This document shows positions 28,121-37,207 of a stretch of DNA of 64,000 bases, piece after piece. The position numbers and the translations under genes are program-made. The first letter of the stretch is position 1, and each line of letters opens with the position of its first letter. A model generated the notes under the pieces. That model did not search any database, was not told the origin of the DNA, and worked only from the letters and a program-made list of their open reading frames with translations. The stretch comes from Ferrimonas balearica DSM 9799 (GTDB lineage Bacteria; Pseudomonadota; Gammaproteobacteria; Enterobacterales; Shewanellaceae), in assembly GCF_000148645.1 (NCBI RefSeq), contig NC_014541.1, positions 2,689,139 to 2,753,138 on the forward strand. Reading direction: 5' to 3'.

Positions 28121-28975
28121 ATGCGCCCCTCCACCTACACGCTTCCCCTGCTAGTCACCCTGTCGACCCTGCCGCTGATGGCCGGAGCCACGCAACTGCA
28201 CCTGTTCAGCCTGAAGGACGGGAAGGTCATGTCACACCAGACGGTGACGGACGCCGGGGGCTACAACAACCAACCGGCCTTTACCGCCGACAGTCAGGGG
28301 CTGCTGTTCAGCTCCGACCGGGCCGGCGGTCAGATGGACATCTTCCGCTTCGACATCGCCAGCGCCACCCTGAGCAACCTCACCAACACCCCGGAGCAAA
28401 GCGAGTTCTCGCCCCAGCCGGGTCAGCAAGGGGATGAGATCACCTACGTGGTGGAACAGGGGGTGCCACACCAGAGTGTGTGGCGTCAGCGCCAGGGTCA
28501 ACCGCCTGAGCGGGCGGTGAACAGCTACATTCCGGCTGGCTATTACGCCCAACGTTACGGCCAGGGCACACTGCTGTGGGCCCGCTACGGCTACCACCTC
28601 TACTTTGAGCCCTGGGGCGAACAGGCGGACGAGCGCCACTTTGTCAGTGCCAGCGTCGGCCGCAGCCTGCATCCCATCCCCAACAGCGCGGAGTTCAGCT
28701 TCCTGCATAAACAGGTGGATGGCGACTGGGTGATCAAGGGCTTTCACCCCGACACTGGGGCCATCCGCCCCATTACCGCCATTGATAAAGCCAGTGAGGA
28801 CTACAGCTGGGACCAGCAGGGTCGGATCTGGATGGGCAGCGGCAGCGAGTTGCGCCGCTGGGATGCGGAAGGTCAGTGGCAGTCGGTGGCTGACCTGTCA
28901 GAACAGGGTGTGACCACCATTGGCCGCCTGGCGATCAGCCCGGATGGCCGCTATCTGGCCATCGTCGGGCTGTAA
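28121..28975 (+). CDS. Exported TolB/PD40-like beta-propeller protein
   Basis: The 284-residue product begins with a signal peptide (MRPSTYTLPLLVTLSTLPLMAGA). It contains PD40/WD40-like blades typical of TolB-type propellers: NQPAFTADSQGLLFSSDRAGGQMDIFRFD, and ISPDGRYLAIVGL at the end. It is probably periplasmic, perhaps a binding or sensor protein. No catalytic motif is seen. The ATG at 28121 is chosen for its signal peptide; the frame opens 18 codons earlier. Confidence 0.68.
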   Translation: MRPSTYTLPLLVTLSTLPLMAGATQLHLFSLKDGKVMSHQTVTDAGGYNNQPAFTADSQGLLFSSDRAGGQMDIFRFDIASATLSNLTNTPEQSEFSPQPGQQGDEITYVVEQGVPHQSVWRQRQGQPPERAVNSYIPAGYYAQRYGQGTLLWARYGYHLYFEPWGEQADERHFVSASVGRSLHPIPNSAEFSFLHKQVDGDWVIKGFHPDTGAIRPITAIDKASEDYSWDQQGRIWMGSGSELRRWDAEGQWQSVADLSEQGVTTIGRLAISPDGRYLAIVGL

Positions 28976-28981
28976 TTCGGC

Positions 28982-29596
28982 TCAGAAGCGCTGGATGTCG
29001 AACACCACGTCGTCCGCCACCAGCGCTTCCATCTCATCAAAGCCAAAATGGAAGGTGGTGTCCTCGGAGAAGCCACTTTCGGCATTTTGCTCAGAGAGGG
29101 CATTGCGGATGCCAGCACGCTGATCAAACTGGTATTCGGACACCACCACCTTGATCCCCTTACTGTTCACCGCCACCACTTTCAGCGCGCCGTAGGGAAA
29201 TGCCGGGTCTTCCAGATCAAAGGCGCTGCTCAGGTCCATCAGGTAGATGTCTTCGACCCTGGGCTCGGCCAGATAAGCGGCCATCTTGTCTTCCCGCTCA
29301 CCCTCAAAGTAGCTGCCGAGTCCCACCAGAAGAGGGATAAGCAGCGCCCAGTACTGAATGGGAATAAAAAACAACGCGTGCTGCGGTGGGTGCGGCCCCT
29401 CCCCTTCACGATGGTTGGCCGCCACACCGAAGAACCCCACTACCAGAGCGATGAGAAAAACGCTCAGCCAGAGGCTCCAGCCCTCCCCCTGATAGGTGCC
29501 CTTACCAAACAGGCCATCCAAGGCCAGTTGCATTAATAACATCACGCCAATGGCGATAACCGGCACCAGCCAGCCCAACCCGCGCCAAATGATCAT
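28982..29596 (-). CDS. Hypothetical inner-membrane protein
   Basis: The 204-residue product has three hydrophobic segments (about residues 8-30, 42-60 and 75-97) and then a soluble C-terminal domain of about 100 residues with no motif I recognise. A ribosome-binding site aggagcaggga precedes the ATG. It is convergent with the propeller gene, only 6 bp from its stop. Function unknown. Confidence 0.7.
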   Translation of the reverse strand: MIIWRGLGWLVPVIAIGVMLLMQLALDGLFGKGTYQGEGWSLWLSVFLIALVVGFFGVAANHREGEGPHPPQHALFFIPIQYWALLIPLLVGLGSYFEGEREDKMAAYLAEPRVEDIYLMDLSSAFDLEDPAFPYGALKVVAVNSKGIKVVVSEYQFDQRAGIRNALSEQNAESGFSEDTTFHFGFDEMEALVADDVVFDIQRF

Positions 29597-29667
29597 TCCC
29601 TGCTCCTATGACGTAGCGGTTCACTCGGAATGGCAAGTTAACAGTTTGTTGCGCCAACAGCCATGGT

Positions 29668-30207
29668 TCACTTTACCAACTTCAACAGGGTCTTGAATTC
29701 TGGGTGATCGCAGCGTCCCATCAACTCAAACAGTGCCATCTCAACCCCGGTTACCTCGGCACCCAGAGCCGCCATTCGTTGCAGCCCCAATTGGTGGTTG
29801 GCGGGGGTCCGGGCACTGACGGCATCGGCAACAACCTGCACCTCAAAACCCTGAGCCAGCCACTGTGCGGCCGACTGGTAAACGCAGACGTGGCTCTCTA
29901 TCCCGCACAGCAGCAGTTGGCGACAGCCAAGACGCTCAATCTCGGCCATCACCTCGGCGCTGGCACCGCAGCCAAAACTGAGCTTGGCGATGGGGCTTTG
30001 CTGGCCAAGCAGTTCAGCCAGCTCAGGGACTGTGGGGCCCAGCCCTTCGGGATACTGTTCCACCCAGACAATGGGCAATGAAAGCGCTTGCGCCCCTTTT
30101 ATCAGGCACTGCAGGCGAGCAATAAGAGCATCACTGTCGTGCATGGCGCGGGCCAGGCGGCCCTGAACGTCCACCAGCACCAGCGCGGTGTGTTTAGCAT
30201 CGAGCAT
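29668..30207 (-). CDS. Isochorismatase-like cysteine hydrolase
   Basis: The 179-residue product has the catalytic layout of the isochorismatase/nicotinamidase superfamily: Asp in LVLVDVQGRLA, a Lys in IAKLSFGCGAS and the nucleophile Cys in LLLCGIESHVCVYQSA. It resembles the YcaC-type subgroup. The substrate is unknown. ggag precedes the ATG. Confidence 0.85.
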   Translation of the reverse strand: MLDAKHTALVLVDVQGRLARAMHDSDALIARLQCLIKGAQALSLPIVWVEQYPEGLGPTVPELAELLGQQSPIAKLSFGCGASAEVMAEIERLGCRQLLLCGIESHVCVYQSAAQWLAQGFEVQVVADAVSARTPANHQLGLQRMAALGAEVTGVEMALFELMGRCDHPEFKTLLKLVK

Positions 30208-30293
30208 AACGAAACTCTCCGTGGCATCAGCCTCATCACTGTGCCACGAAGGTCAGGGTCGCAGGATGCGACTTTGGTCAAGCGCGGGGGAGA

Positions 30294-30536
30294 TTAACGC
30301 TCAGCGGAATAGTGTTGGGGCGCCAGAGTGCGGGCGGACAGAGAGCTCGATGGTTGTCGCTCGGCGTGGCGCTGACGCTCCGCCCAAATCAGTCCAACCA
30401 CCAGGGCCAGGCACATCAGAGCCAGGGCGCGGGGTGCGCTGAAGGTGCCCAGGGCAGTACGAAGATAAAACAGCAGTCCGGACGTGGATAACAGCGGCAG
30501 CATCGCCCGGCTGAGCCAAATTGCAGTGTGTTTCAT
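30294..30536 (-). CDS. Small hypothetical membrane protein (80 residues)
   Basis: Two hydrophobic segments (about residues 8-28 and 34-52) are followed by a hydrophilic, Ser/Arg/Gln-rich tail. No family is recognised and the ribosome-binding site is weak. Position between two same-strand genes supports it being real. Confidence 0.5.
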   Translation of the reverse strand: MKHTAIWLSRAMLPLLSTSGLLFYLRTALGTFSAPRALALMCLALVVGLIWAERQRHAERQPSSSLSARTLAPQHYSAER

Positions 30537-30649
30537 GGTTTCGATCTATCGGTCAATCACAAATGCGAGTGATACGCCATTCGACTTTGATCCAGATCAA
30601 ACCACAGGCGCATCCGACCATCAAGTGATCGGGCGCTTCACATCTCAAT

Positions 30650-31099
30650 TCAGTGAGATTGCGCAGATTCTCGGGTCAATATGCGCTCAATTTGCTGGTG
30701 GTAACCGTTCAGTCGGTTGCGATCCGCCTGCAGCTGCTCCCGGCGAACCTCTTCGGACGTCCCCGGCATGTTCTCGATGGTGACCAAGGCATCCTCGAGG
30801 GCCTGGGGCAGAGTGTGAAAATCCTCATCCACCTCCTCAAAGGACACCACCACCAGCAGCAGGTCTTTGAGCCGTTGCTCAACCGCAAAGATCGTCGCGT
30901 CAGTCGGCTCGCCGATCGCCTTATCATAGGCCGCAAGCAAACGGGCCAGTGCGGAGTCCACGGCCGCGTCGGAGCGCAGCTGCTCACCTTTGTCGTGAGC
31001 GCGGTCTCGCCGCAGCACCACAAACACCCACAACAGCACCACCAACGCCAGGGCGCCAGCGCCAATCAAACCGTAAGTGTGCCAGGAAGCGTCGTTCAT
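30650..31099 (-). CDS. Hypothetical single-pass membrane protein
   Basis: The 149-residue product has one N-terminal membrane helix (about residues 10-30), a basic stop-transfer stretch (LRRDRAHDKG) and a helical cytoplasmic domain. A good ribosome-binding site (ggagaattct) precedes the ATG. No recognised domain. Confidence 0.65.
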   Translation of the reverse strand: MNDASWHTYGLIGAGALALVVLLWVFVVLRRDRAHDKGEQLRSDAAVDSALARLLAAYDKAIGEPTDATIFAVEQRLKDLLLVVVSFEEVDEDFHTLPQALEDALVTIENMPGTSEEVRREQLQADRNRLNGYHQQIERILTRESAQSH

Positions 31100-31228
31100 A
31101 GAATTCTCCGGGACGGGTCGGTGTCATCTGGGAGTATAGATGGCATTTCAGGTCAAGGCCTTAGCCCCACTGTCATCAAAACGCCACCGCTCTGTCACCC
31201 GCACATCACGTTCCACACTGAAGATGTC

Positions 31229-31251
31229 TGCACTGCCGGGATTCGAACCTG
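31229..31251 (-). tRNA. tRNA 3'-end remnant (T-arm like fragment)
   Basis: Read on the minus strand the segment is caggTTCGAATCCcggcagtgca, a T-loop with flanking stem and part of an acceptor arm. The preceding bases do not form anticodon or D arms, so this is a fragment, not a functional tRNA. Such 3' fragments are common scars of tRNA-targeted integration, or it may be part of an RNA. Confidence 0.35.
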
Positions 31252-31296
31252 AGCAGTTGGCAACCGAGTCGCTTGCTTGCATTGACAACCCTTTTG

Positions 31297-31321
31297 GCCC
31301 CATCACCCTGGGGCTTTTTTT
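31297..31321 (+). terminator. Plus-strand intrinsic terminator with no gene before it
   Basis: GCCCC-atcaccct-GGGGC stem (31297-31314) followed by seven T. No plus-strand coding gene ends upstream, so an unannotated short transcript is possible. The 382-bp gap 31100-31481 otherwise holds the tRNA-like fragment and the promoter region of the next chemoreceptor. Confidence 0.7.
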
Positions 31322-31481
31322 GTACCTGAGCGATACCAGGAGCGATCACTCCGCCCCGTTGAACACTTGTTAACCACCCCAACATCGCACTCACATCAAC
31401 CCGCTTCAGGCACCTTTTTTTTACCCACCATTCACTCCATAATGCCGTCGAAGTCCCCCATCGGAAGGAACCGAGACACCG

Positions 31482-32873
31482 ATGAAAGAAGTCGCATTTC
31501 GCTGGATAGACCGGCTGTTGATCCACCTCACGCTGCGGGAGAAGTTCCTGTTGGTGTTCGTTGTTCCCCTGTTGGTTTTGGGTCTTTTGGCACTGGTGCT
31601 GGGCTATCAGGCTCACAGCCAGACTCTGGCGCAACTGTACAGCCAGCAGCAATGGCTGGCCCAGACGCTGACTCAGCATCCAGAGCTGGATGCACAAGCC
31701 CTGCTGGCCGGTTCCAATTTCCGTCTCGGTGAGGGTCCTCACGCGATGGTACTGACCTCTGGGCAGACCCTGTCCGTGATCAGCGAACCCAGCTGGCTCG
31801 ACCTCTTCACGCCCATGGTTCTGACCTTTAGCGCCGTTGCCGTGCTGCTGTGCGCCATGGTGTCCTACTACACCATGACCTTTATTGGCGGTGCGATGTT
31901 CACCATGAACAAAGCCCTCAACCAGCTGGCAGAGGGCGACCTGACCGCCCGTCTCAACTTCTTCCCGGTGCGGGACGAGTTCAGCCAGATCGCCATCACC
32001 ATCGATAAGGTGGCAGAGCGGGAACAGAATCTGGTGAAGGAGATGAAACAGGCCGCGGGCCTGATGCAGCAGTTCAGTACCGAGCTGACCGAGATGAGCC
32101 GCACCTCCCACAATCTGGCCAATGAGCAGACCCTGCAGATGGACAGCCTGGTCAGCGCCTCGGAGGAGATGGAGTACTCCATCCGTGAAGTGGCCAGCCA
32201 CGCCCTGACCTCGTCACAGAACACTCAGGCCGCCGCCGAAGCCACCCAAGCCGGACAGGGGCAGTTGGCGCAAACCCAACAAAGCCTCGACACCCTACAG
32301 GGCGAGGTGACAGAGGCGGCTCAGGCGGTGACGCTGCTGGAACAGAACATCACCCAGATCAATCAGGTGCTGACCAGCATCAACGCCATCTCCGAGCAAA
32401 CCAACCTGCTGGCGCTGAACGCCGCCATTGAAGCGGCTCGTGCCGGTGAGCAGGGACGCGGCTTTGCCGTGGTGGCCGATGAGGTGCGGACCCTGGCAGG
32501 CCGGACCCAGGACGCCACTGTGGCAATTCAGGGCATGATGGACACCCTGCAAAGTGGCCGTACCCAGCTGGTCAGTGTGATGGAGCGTACCGTCGATAAC
32601 GCCGCCCAAAGCGGAGAGTTAATGGGACTGGTGGCGGAGCAGATCCGTCAAATCAGCGAACGCAATCAGGACCTGGCGCTGCGCAGTACTGAGATCGCCA
32701 CCGCCGCCGAGCAGCAAAGCAGTGTGGCCACCACGCTGGTCACCAACATCGACCAGATCCGCCAGCACGGCAATGCCATTGGTGAGCAGATCCAACAGGC
32801 AGTCAGCCAGATTGCCGAGCTGACCCGGCAGGCGGAACAGCTTGATGCGCTGGTACATCACCTGAAAAGCTGA
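31482..32873 (+). CDS. Methyl-accepting chemotaxis protein, short periplasmic domain
   Basis: The 463-residue chemoreceptor has TM1 at about residues 21-42, a periplasmic loop of only about 60 residues, TM2 at about 107-130, a HAMP region and a full signalling domain with the tip [21 protein letters not shown]. So small a sensor region suggests indirect or membrane-state sensing. ggaagg precedes the ATG. It is monocistronic, closed by a strong terminator. Confidence 0.92.
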   Translation: MKEVAFRWIDRLLIHLTLREKFLLVFVVPLLVLGLLALVLGYQAHSQTLAQLYSQQQWLAQTLTQHPELDAQALLAGSNFRLGEGPHAMVLTSGQTLSVISEPSWLDLFTPMVLTFSAVAVLLCAMVSYYTMTFIGGAMFTMNKALNQLAEGDLTARLNFFPVRDEFSQIAITIDKVAEREQNLVKEMKQAAGLMQQFSTELTEMSRTSHNLANEQTLQMDSLVSASEEMEYSIREVASHALTSSQNTQAAAEATQAGQGQLAQTQQSLDTLQGEVTEAAQAVTLLEQNITQINQVLTSINAISEQTNLLALNAAIEAARAGEQGRGFAVVADEVRTLAGRTQDATVAIQGMMDTLQSGRTQLVSVMERTVDNAAQSGELMGLVAEQIRQISERNQDLALRSTEIATAAEQQSSVATTLVTNIDQIRQHGNAIGEQIQQAVSQIAELTRQAEQLDALVHHLKS

Positions 32874-32900
32874 CCCGGGTCAGCGGACGTCAGTCACAAC

Positions 32901-32930
32901 AAAAAAGGGCGCCATAACGGCGCCCTTTTT
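32901..32930. terminator. Bidirectional terminator between chemoreceptor and rlmJ
   Basis: GGGCGCC-ataac-GGCGCCC (32907-32925) with six A before and five T after; it serves both convergent genes. Confidence 0.92.
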
Positions 32931-32948
32931 GCGTGGCTGAGCCCCGGC

Positions 32949-33788
32949 TTATTCGCCGACCAGCCACTCCAGAGTGAAACCGGCCTGCGGAGACTGGCCC
33001 AGTTTTTCCGTCAGGTACGGCAACAGTTCGGCCATCTGCTGCTCCAGCTTCCAGGGCGGGTTAATGACGATCATGCCGGAACCGGTCATACCGCGCTCGA
33101 CGTTGTCCTGCTTCACCCGCAGCTCAATCTTCAGGATCTTACGGATGCCGGAGGCTTTAAGGCGACGCTCAACAAACTCAATGTCCTGACGGAACACCAC
33201 CGGGTACCACAGCGCGTAGGTGCCGGTGGCCCAGCGCTTCGCCCCTTCCTGTACCCCGGCCACCAGGTCGCGGTACTCATCTTTCAGTTCGTAGGGCGGG
33301 TCAATCAACACCATGCCCCGACGCTCTTTCGGCGGCAGGTTGGCTTTCAGGCACTGGTAACCGTCTTCGCGCGCAATGCGCACCTGACGGTCACCTTCAA
33401 ACTCCTGTGCCAGACGCGGATAGTCACTGGGGTGCAGTTCCGTCAGCATCATGCGGTCCTGGGGGCGGATCAAAGCCGACGCCAGCAGCGGGCTGCCCGG
33501 GTAGTAGCGCAGGTTGCCATTGGGGTTCAGTGCCTTGACGGCTCTCAGGTAAGGGTGCAGCAACTGCGGGCAATCCTCGCCCCACAGGCGGCCGATGCCA
33601 TCCACGTACTCACCGGTCTTCTCGGCGTGGTCGTCCTTCAGATCGTAACGACCGGCACCGGAGTGGGTGTCATGGTAAACAAAGGCTTTGTCCTTGCCTT
33701 TAAGCGCTTCCAGGATCAGGGACTGGACGCAGTGCTTCAATACGTCAGCATGGTTGCCGGCGTGGTAACTGTGGCGATAGGAAAGCAT
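32949..33788 (-). CDS. rlmJ: 23S rRNA (adenine-N6)-methyltransferase RlmJ
   Basis: RlmJ methylates A2030 of 23S rRNA. The 279-residue product begins MLSYRHSYHAGNHADVLKH and has the N6-adenine methyltransferase motif DPPYEL (in VLIDPPYELKDEY), both diagnostic for the family. The ribosome-binding site is weak. Confidence 0.96.
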   Translation of the reverse strand: MLSYRHSYHAGNHADVLKHCVQSLILEALKGKDKAFVYHDTHSGAGRYDLKDDHAEKTGEYVDGIGRLWGEDCPQLLHPYLRAVKALNPNGNLRYYPGSPLLASALIRPQDRMMLTELHPSDYPRLAQEFEGDRQVRIAREDGYQCLKANLPPKERRGMVLIDPPYELKDEYRDLVAGVQEGAKRWATGTYALWYPVVFRQDIEFVERRLKASGIRKILKIELRVKQDNVERGMTGSGMIVINPPWKLEQQMAELLPYLTEKLGQSPQAGFTLEWLVGE

Positions 33789-33925
33789 GGGGGAATCACT
33801 TCAACTCGTTGCAAGAGGGCCATTATCGCCGAAGCGAGCTCAACGCGCCGAACTTTTTGCCGGGGAGCCGGATTTTTACCAGAAAAAAGTGATCGGCTTA
33901 CCCCACGCTCCCGTTAACCGATTGT

Positions 33926-34013
33926 CCTGGCGACGAAAGGATCGCTTCTCCTGCCAACGCCAGGCTCCTTGATATCACACCCATTCGCCGCCTCCTCCGG
34001 GCGGCTTTTTTTT
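33926..34013 (+). ncRNA. Candidate small RNA with intrinsic terminator
   Basis: CCTGGCG (33926-33932) pairs with CGCCAGG (33958-33964), enclosing a second small stem (GCGA/TCGC). It is followed by GCCGCC-tcctccg-GGCGGC (33987-34005) and a run of eight T, a textbook terminator. No coding gene lies upstream on this strand, and the segment is divergent from rlmJ. No known RNA family is recognised; the promoter is not clear. Confidence 0.4.
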
Positions 34014-34055
34014 GCCTGGGCCAAACCATTAGCCCCATTGCCCCGTAGGCATTGA

Positions 34056-34132
34056 GGGGCCGGGTTGTTGCGCACAACTCTCTCCGGTGTGCGTCAGCCG
34101 CACGGAGGTGGCCTGCCCGGCCCCACCTTTTT
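34056..34132 (+). ncRNA. Candidate structured RNA: three-way junction plus T run
   Basis: Outer stem GGGGCCGGG (34056-34064) with CCCGGCCCC (34116-34124) encloses GTTG-cgca-CAAC and a long hairpin CTCC..GTGCG-tcagc-CGCAC-GGAG. ACC and five T follow. The T run places it on the plus strand, where no coding gene exists. The acceptor-like end (CGGCCCC-ACC) recalls a tRNA, but there is no T-loop. It could also be a stable 3' structure of the convergent minus-strand gene. Confidence 0.4.
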
Positions 34133-34143
34133 AGCAACCGAAC

Positions 34144-34680
34144 TCAGCGTTGGATGTAGTGGTAGCTGTCGTCACTGCGGTCGCGCTGGCCACGGTATTT
34201 GTCGCTGAAGCTCTCCGCCCAGATGGCGCTGGCCGGCTGGTTTTGGTTCCAGTCAAACACGGTCGAGCGATGCAGGATCCGCCACTCTCCCGCCCGGCGC
34301 TGGAAGCGGAAATGGTGTCGCCCACCCAGGATCCCTTCCCGGTCGACGCCCTCCTCCTCATGGACGTGATACGCCCACACATAGCACTCCGCACGGGCCT
34401 CATCCCCATCCACCTCGATCAGTGGATTGCTGATGCGGTGCTGGGTGGCCTTAAGGGCTTTGAAACCCGCCATGGCCGGGTCAACAAAGTCATGGGCATT
34501 ACCGTTGTAGTAGAACAGCTCAGGGAAAATGGGGTCCTGGTGCTCCTCTACCGCGTCTGGCCAGTAAGTCGACTTCATCAACTCGCCATCAACCCGGTCC
34601 AGGGCACGGGCAAATTTGTACATCAATTCGGTCAGTGCCTGCTTATCCAGTAAAACTTGCAGTTGTTGTTCCAGTGTCAT
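34144..34680 (-). CDS. SnoaL-like (NTF2-fold) protein
   Basis: The 178-residue product has the SnoaL_4 pattern: an N-terminal helix ending LTELMYKFARALDRVDGELM, then W/F-rich strands (YWPDAVEEH, GRHHFRFQRRAGEWRI). Such proteins are small cone-shaped enzymes or binding proteins. It is divergent from the LysR gene over 156 bp, so it is the likely target of that regulator. Substrate unknown. Confidence 0.82.
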   Translation of the reverse strand: MTLEQQLQVLLDKQALTELMYKFARALDRVDGELMKSTYWPDAVEEHQDPIFPELFYYNGNAHDFVDPAMAGFKALKATQHRISNPLIEVDGDEARAECYVWAYHVHEEEGVDREGILGGRHHFRFQRRAGEWRILHRSTVFDWNQNQPASAIWAESFSDKYRGQRDRSDDSYHYIQR

Positions 34681-34836
34681 GGTGTTCGCCTCACATCAGT
34701 CAAAAGGGTGCTTCGCCAGCGGGCCAGCTTTCAGAACTGGCCGCCGGTGACCTGATGACGTCACGATAGAGCACTCAGTTTTTGAATAGAACCATGGTAA
34801 ATTGAATTCCATCTATTCACTTTTGTTGGAGATGTA

Positions 34837-35748
34837 ATGGATCAGCTCGGCGCGATGCGCGTCTTTGTCCGGGTGGTGCAATCCGGCAGCTTCTCAGCGG
34901 CGGCCCGTGAACTGCTTACCAGCCAGGCTTCGGTCAGCAAGAAGGTGGCAACGCTGGAAGCGGAGCTGGGTGTGAAGTTACTGCGCCGAACCAGCCGCGA
35001 TCACGCATTAACTCCGGAAGGGGCAGACTACTACCACCATTGCGTCAACTGGCTGGCAGAGCTGGATGAAGTAGAGGGGCGGATCCGCGCACAGGGGGTC
35101 CAGCCAAAGGGAAACTTGCGCATCACCGCACCCTACCCCTTTGCCCGCCAGATATTGGCGCCGGTGATGACCGAGTTTCTTGAGCGTTATCCGGATATCC
35201 AGCTGGATTTTCTGGTCAGCGATCGGCGCTCCGACCTCCAGGCCGAAGGCATCGACATCGCAATACGTGCCGGCCACCTGGAGGATTCCTCACTGATCGT
35301 GCGCCATCTGTTCGACAATCCGATGTTACTGGTGGCGTCACCCGATTACCTGTCCCGTCAGGGTGTGCCTGAGACACCCGACGCGTTAAGCCAACACCAG
35401 TGCATCGTCTATTCTCCGGTCCGGGCCGTGCACAGCTGGCGCTTCCAATACCAGGGCAACACGATTGTGGTGCCGGTTCGTGGACCGTTTCAAAGTGACA
35501 GCGGTGACATGAACCTGGAAGCCGCGATCGCCGGCATGGGCATCACCGAACTGCCGGTCTGGATGGTGGAGCAAGCCTTGTCTGACGGGCGTTTGGTGCA
35601 GGTTCTCGCCAGCTATCAGGCCGACAATGTGCCCTTTAACGCGCTCTATCCCCAGAGCCGACACGTGCCATTAAAGGTCCGGTGCTTTATCGACTTTCTG
35701 AAAGAGAAACTGGCTCAGCACCCGCATATTTCCCCGAATTCCGGCTAG
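34837..35748 (+). CDS. LysR-family transcriptional regulator
   Basis: The 303-residue product has an N-terminal winged helix (MRVFVRVVQSGSFSAAARELLTSQASVSKKV) and a periplasmic-binding-like effector domain (about residues 90-295). It is divergent from the SnoaL-like gene, the usual LysR-target arrangement. Its 3' end overlaps nhaA by 4 bp on the opposite strand. Confidence 0.93.
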   Translation: MDQLGAMRVFVRVVQSGSFSAAARELLTSQASVSKKVATLEAELGVKLLRRTSRDHALTPEGADYYHHCVNWLAELDEVEGRIRAQGVQPKGNLRITAPYPFARQILAPVMTEFLERYPDIQLDFLVSDRRSDLQAEGIDIAIRAGHLEDSSLIVRHLFDNPMLLVASPDYLSRQGVPETPDALSQHQCIVYSPVRAVHSWRFQYQGNTIVVPVRGPFQSDSGDMNLEAAIAGMGITELPVWMVEQALSDGRLVQVLASYQADNVPFNALYPQSRHVPLKVRCFIDFLKEKLAQHPHISPNSG

Positions 35749-36932
35749 GGTTCAGGCGGCGTTTTGCGCTGTTCGGGCAGGGTCTTGCTAAGCAGCACGT
35801 ATCCAGCCACCGCCGCCAGCCCGGAGCCAATCAGGATGCCCAACCGGGCCAGGTCACCGTAGTTCAGCATGCCCGGGTCAAACGACAGGGAGGCCACAAA
35901 CATCGCCATGGTAAAGCCAATGCCACAGAGCAGTGATACCCCCAGCAGGTGAACCCAGCCCAAGCCTTCCGGCAGGCGGGCAAGCCGCACCATCACCGCA
36001 ATAATGCTGAACAGCATGATGCCGAGGGGTTTGCCGAGAAGCAGGCCCAGAGCAATCCCCATCGGCAGCGGAGAGGTCAGGTCGGCCAGCCCCAGCCCCT
36101 CTAGGCTGACGCCGGCATTGGCAAACGCGAATACCGGCAGGATCAGAAACGCGCTCCATGGGTGTAACCGGTGCTCCAGAGTTTCACTGGGACAGTAACC
36201 GCTCTCGTCCCGATCCAACGGCAGGGTAAAGGCCAACACCACACCGGCGAGCGTAGCGTGTACCCCGGACTTCAGCACCGCCACCCACAGAACCACCCCG
36301 ATCAACAGGTAGGGCGCCAGCTTGCGCACACCGGCGCGGTTGAGCGTCACCAACCCCAGCGTGGCCACTGCAGCAACAGTGAGACTGAGCATCGACAAGC
36401 TGTCGCTGTAGAACAGCGCGATGATCAGGATCACCAGCAAATCATCGATGATCGCCAACGCCAGCAGAAACACTTTGAGCGCCGCCGGCACCCGGCTGCC
36501 AAGCAAAGCCAGAACCCCCAGAGCAAAGGCAATATCCGTAGCCGCCGGGATGGCCCAACCCACCCGACCCAGCTCATCCTGGTGATTAAAAGCGAGGAAG
36601 ATCAACGCCGGCACCAGCAAGCCGCCAATGGCGGCAAAGGTGGGCAAAGCGGCCTTGCTGGGGCTGGATAAGGCGCCCTGCAACAGTTCACGCTTCACCT
36701 CGAGGCCAATCAAGGTGAAGAACATCGCCATCAGGCCATCGTTGATCCACAACAACATCGGCTTATCGATGTCCAGCGGACCGAAGCGCACCCGCACCGG
36801 CGTATTCAGAAACGCGTGATAGGCACCGTCGAGCGGCGAGTTGGCCAGCACCATAGCGATAACCACCACCACCATCAGTACGATGCCGCCGGACGATTCC
36901 TGTGAGAAAAAATCCTGGAATGACTGCTTCAT
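35745..36932 (-). CDS. nhaA: Na+/H+ antiporter NhaA
   Basis: NhaA exchanges sodium or lithium for protons and maintains pH and sodium balance. The 395-residue product has the ion-binding aspartate pair in LALAIIDDLLVILIIAL, the early GLEVKRELLQG loop and twelve hydrophobic segments. The ATG at 36932 has ctgggggatgtt upstream; the frame opens 11 codons earlier. Its long upstream region is strongly structured on this strand (see the leader feature). Confidence 0.96.
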   Translation of the reverse strand: MKQSFQDFFSQESSGGIVLMVVVVIAMVLANSPLDGAYHAFLNTPVRVRFGPLDIDKPMLLWINDGLMAMFFTLIGLEVKRELLQGALSSPSKAALPTFAAIGGLLVPALIFLAFNHQDELGRVGWAIPAATDIAFALGVLALLGSRVPAALKVFLLALAIIDDLLVILIIALFYSDSLSMLSLTVAAVATLGLVTLNRAGVRKLAPYLLIGVVLWVAVLKSGVHATLAGVVLAFTLPLDRDESGYCPSETLEHRLHPWSAFLILPVFAFANAGVSLEGLGLADLTSPLPMGIALGLLLGKPLGIMLFSIIAVMVRLARLPEGLGWVHLLGVSLLCGIGFTMAMFVASLSFDPGMLNYGDLARLGILIGSGLAAVAGYVLLSKTLPEQRKTPPEP

Positions 36933-36969
36933 AACATCCCCCAGATAAGGCATAGCACAGCGCAAAAAG

Positions 36970-37080
36970 AACAGGAGGTTAGCAAGGGCGTGCGAGCGCG
37001 CTCAGGGACGATGCCTTCGGGCGATGACAGCGGGCCACCACGCCCTCAGTCACGGTGCTGACGTAAGCCATGCGTATCCC
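36970..37080 (-). promoter_or_regulatory. Structured nhaA leader, possible ion riboswitch
   Basis: On the nhaA strand an 8-bp perfect stem AGGGCGTG (37046-37039) with CACGCCCT (36992-36985) encloses a GCC/GGC mini-hairpin, and GTCA-gcaccg-TGAC lies just upstream. GAGCGCGCTC is self-complementary, and a CCTCC stretch between the stem and the start codon could mask the ribosome-binding site. Riboswitch classes nhaA-I and nhaA-II are known upstream of nhaA in proteobacteria; I cannot verify the consensus from memory. Confidence 0.45.
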
Positions 37081-37207
37081 CAACACGCGATTACGGCGGC
37101 ACGGATGGGAACCGCCAGATAACTCTGGCAAGGTGTCCCGACCCACCGCACGCCAAAGTAACACCGGCATTGGTGACAGCGGCGGTGAAGGAGAAAGGAG
37201 ACACAGA

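Noticed and set aside
31140-31373. 77-codon plus-strand ORF with ggag before ATG
   Set aside because: It runs through the tRNA-like fragment and an intrinsic terminator, and the product has no coherent features.
34056-34125. Complete tRNA gene with a GGGGCCG/CGGCCCC acceptor
   Set aside because: No T-loop sequence and no anticodon arm; kept as a generic structured RNA.
36979-37170. 63-codon minus-strand ORF in the nhaA leader
   Set aside because: No ribosome-binding site; the sequence is better explained by base-paired RNA structure.
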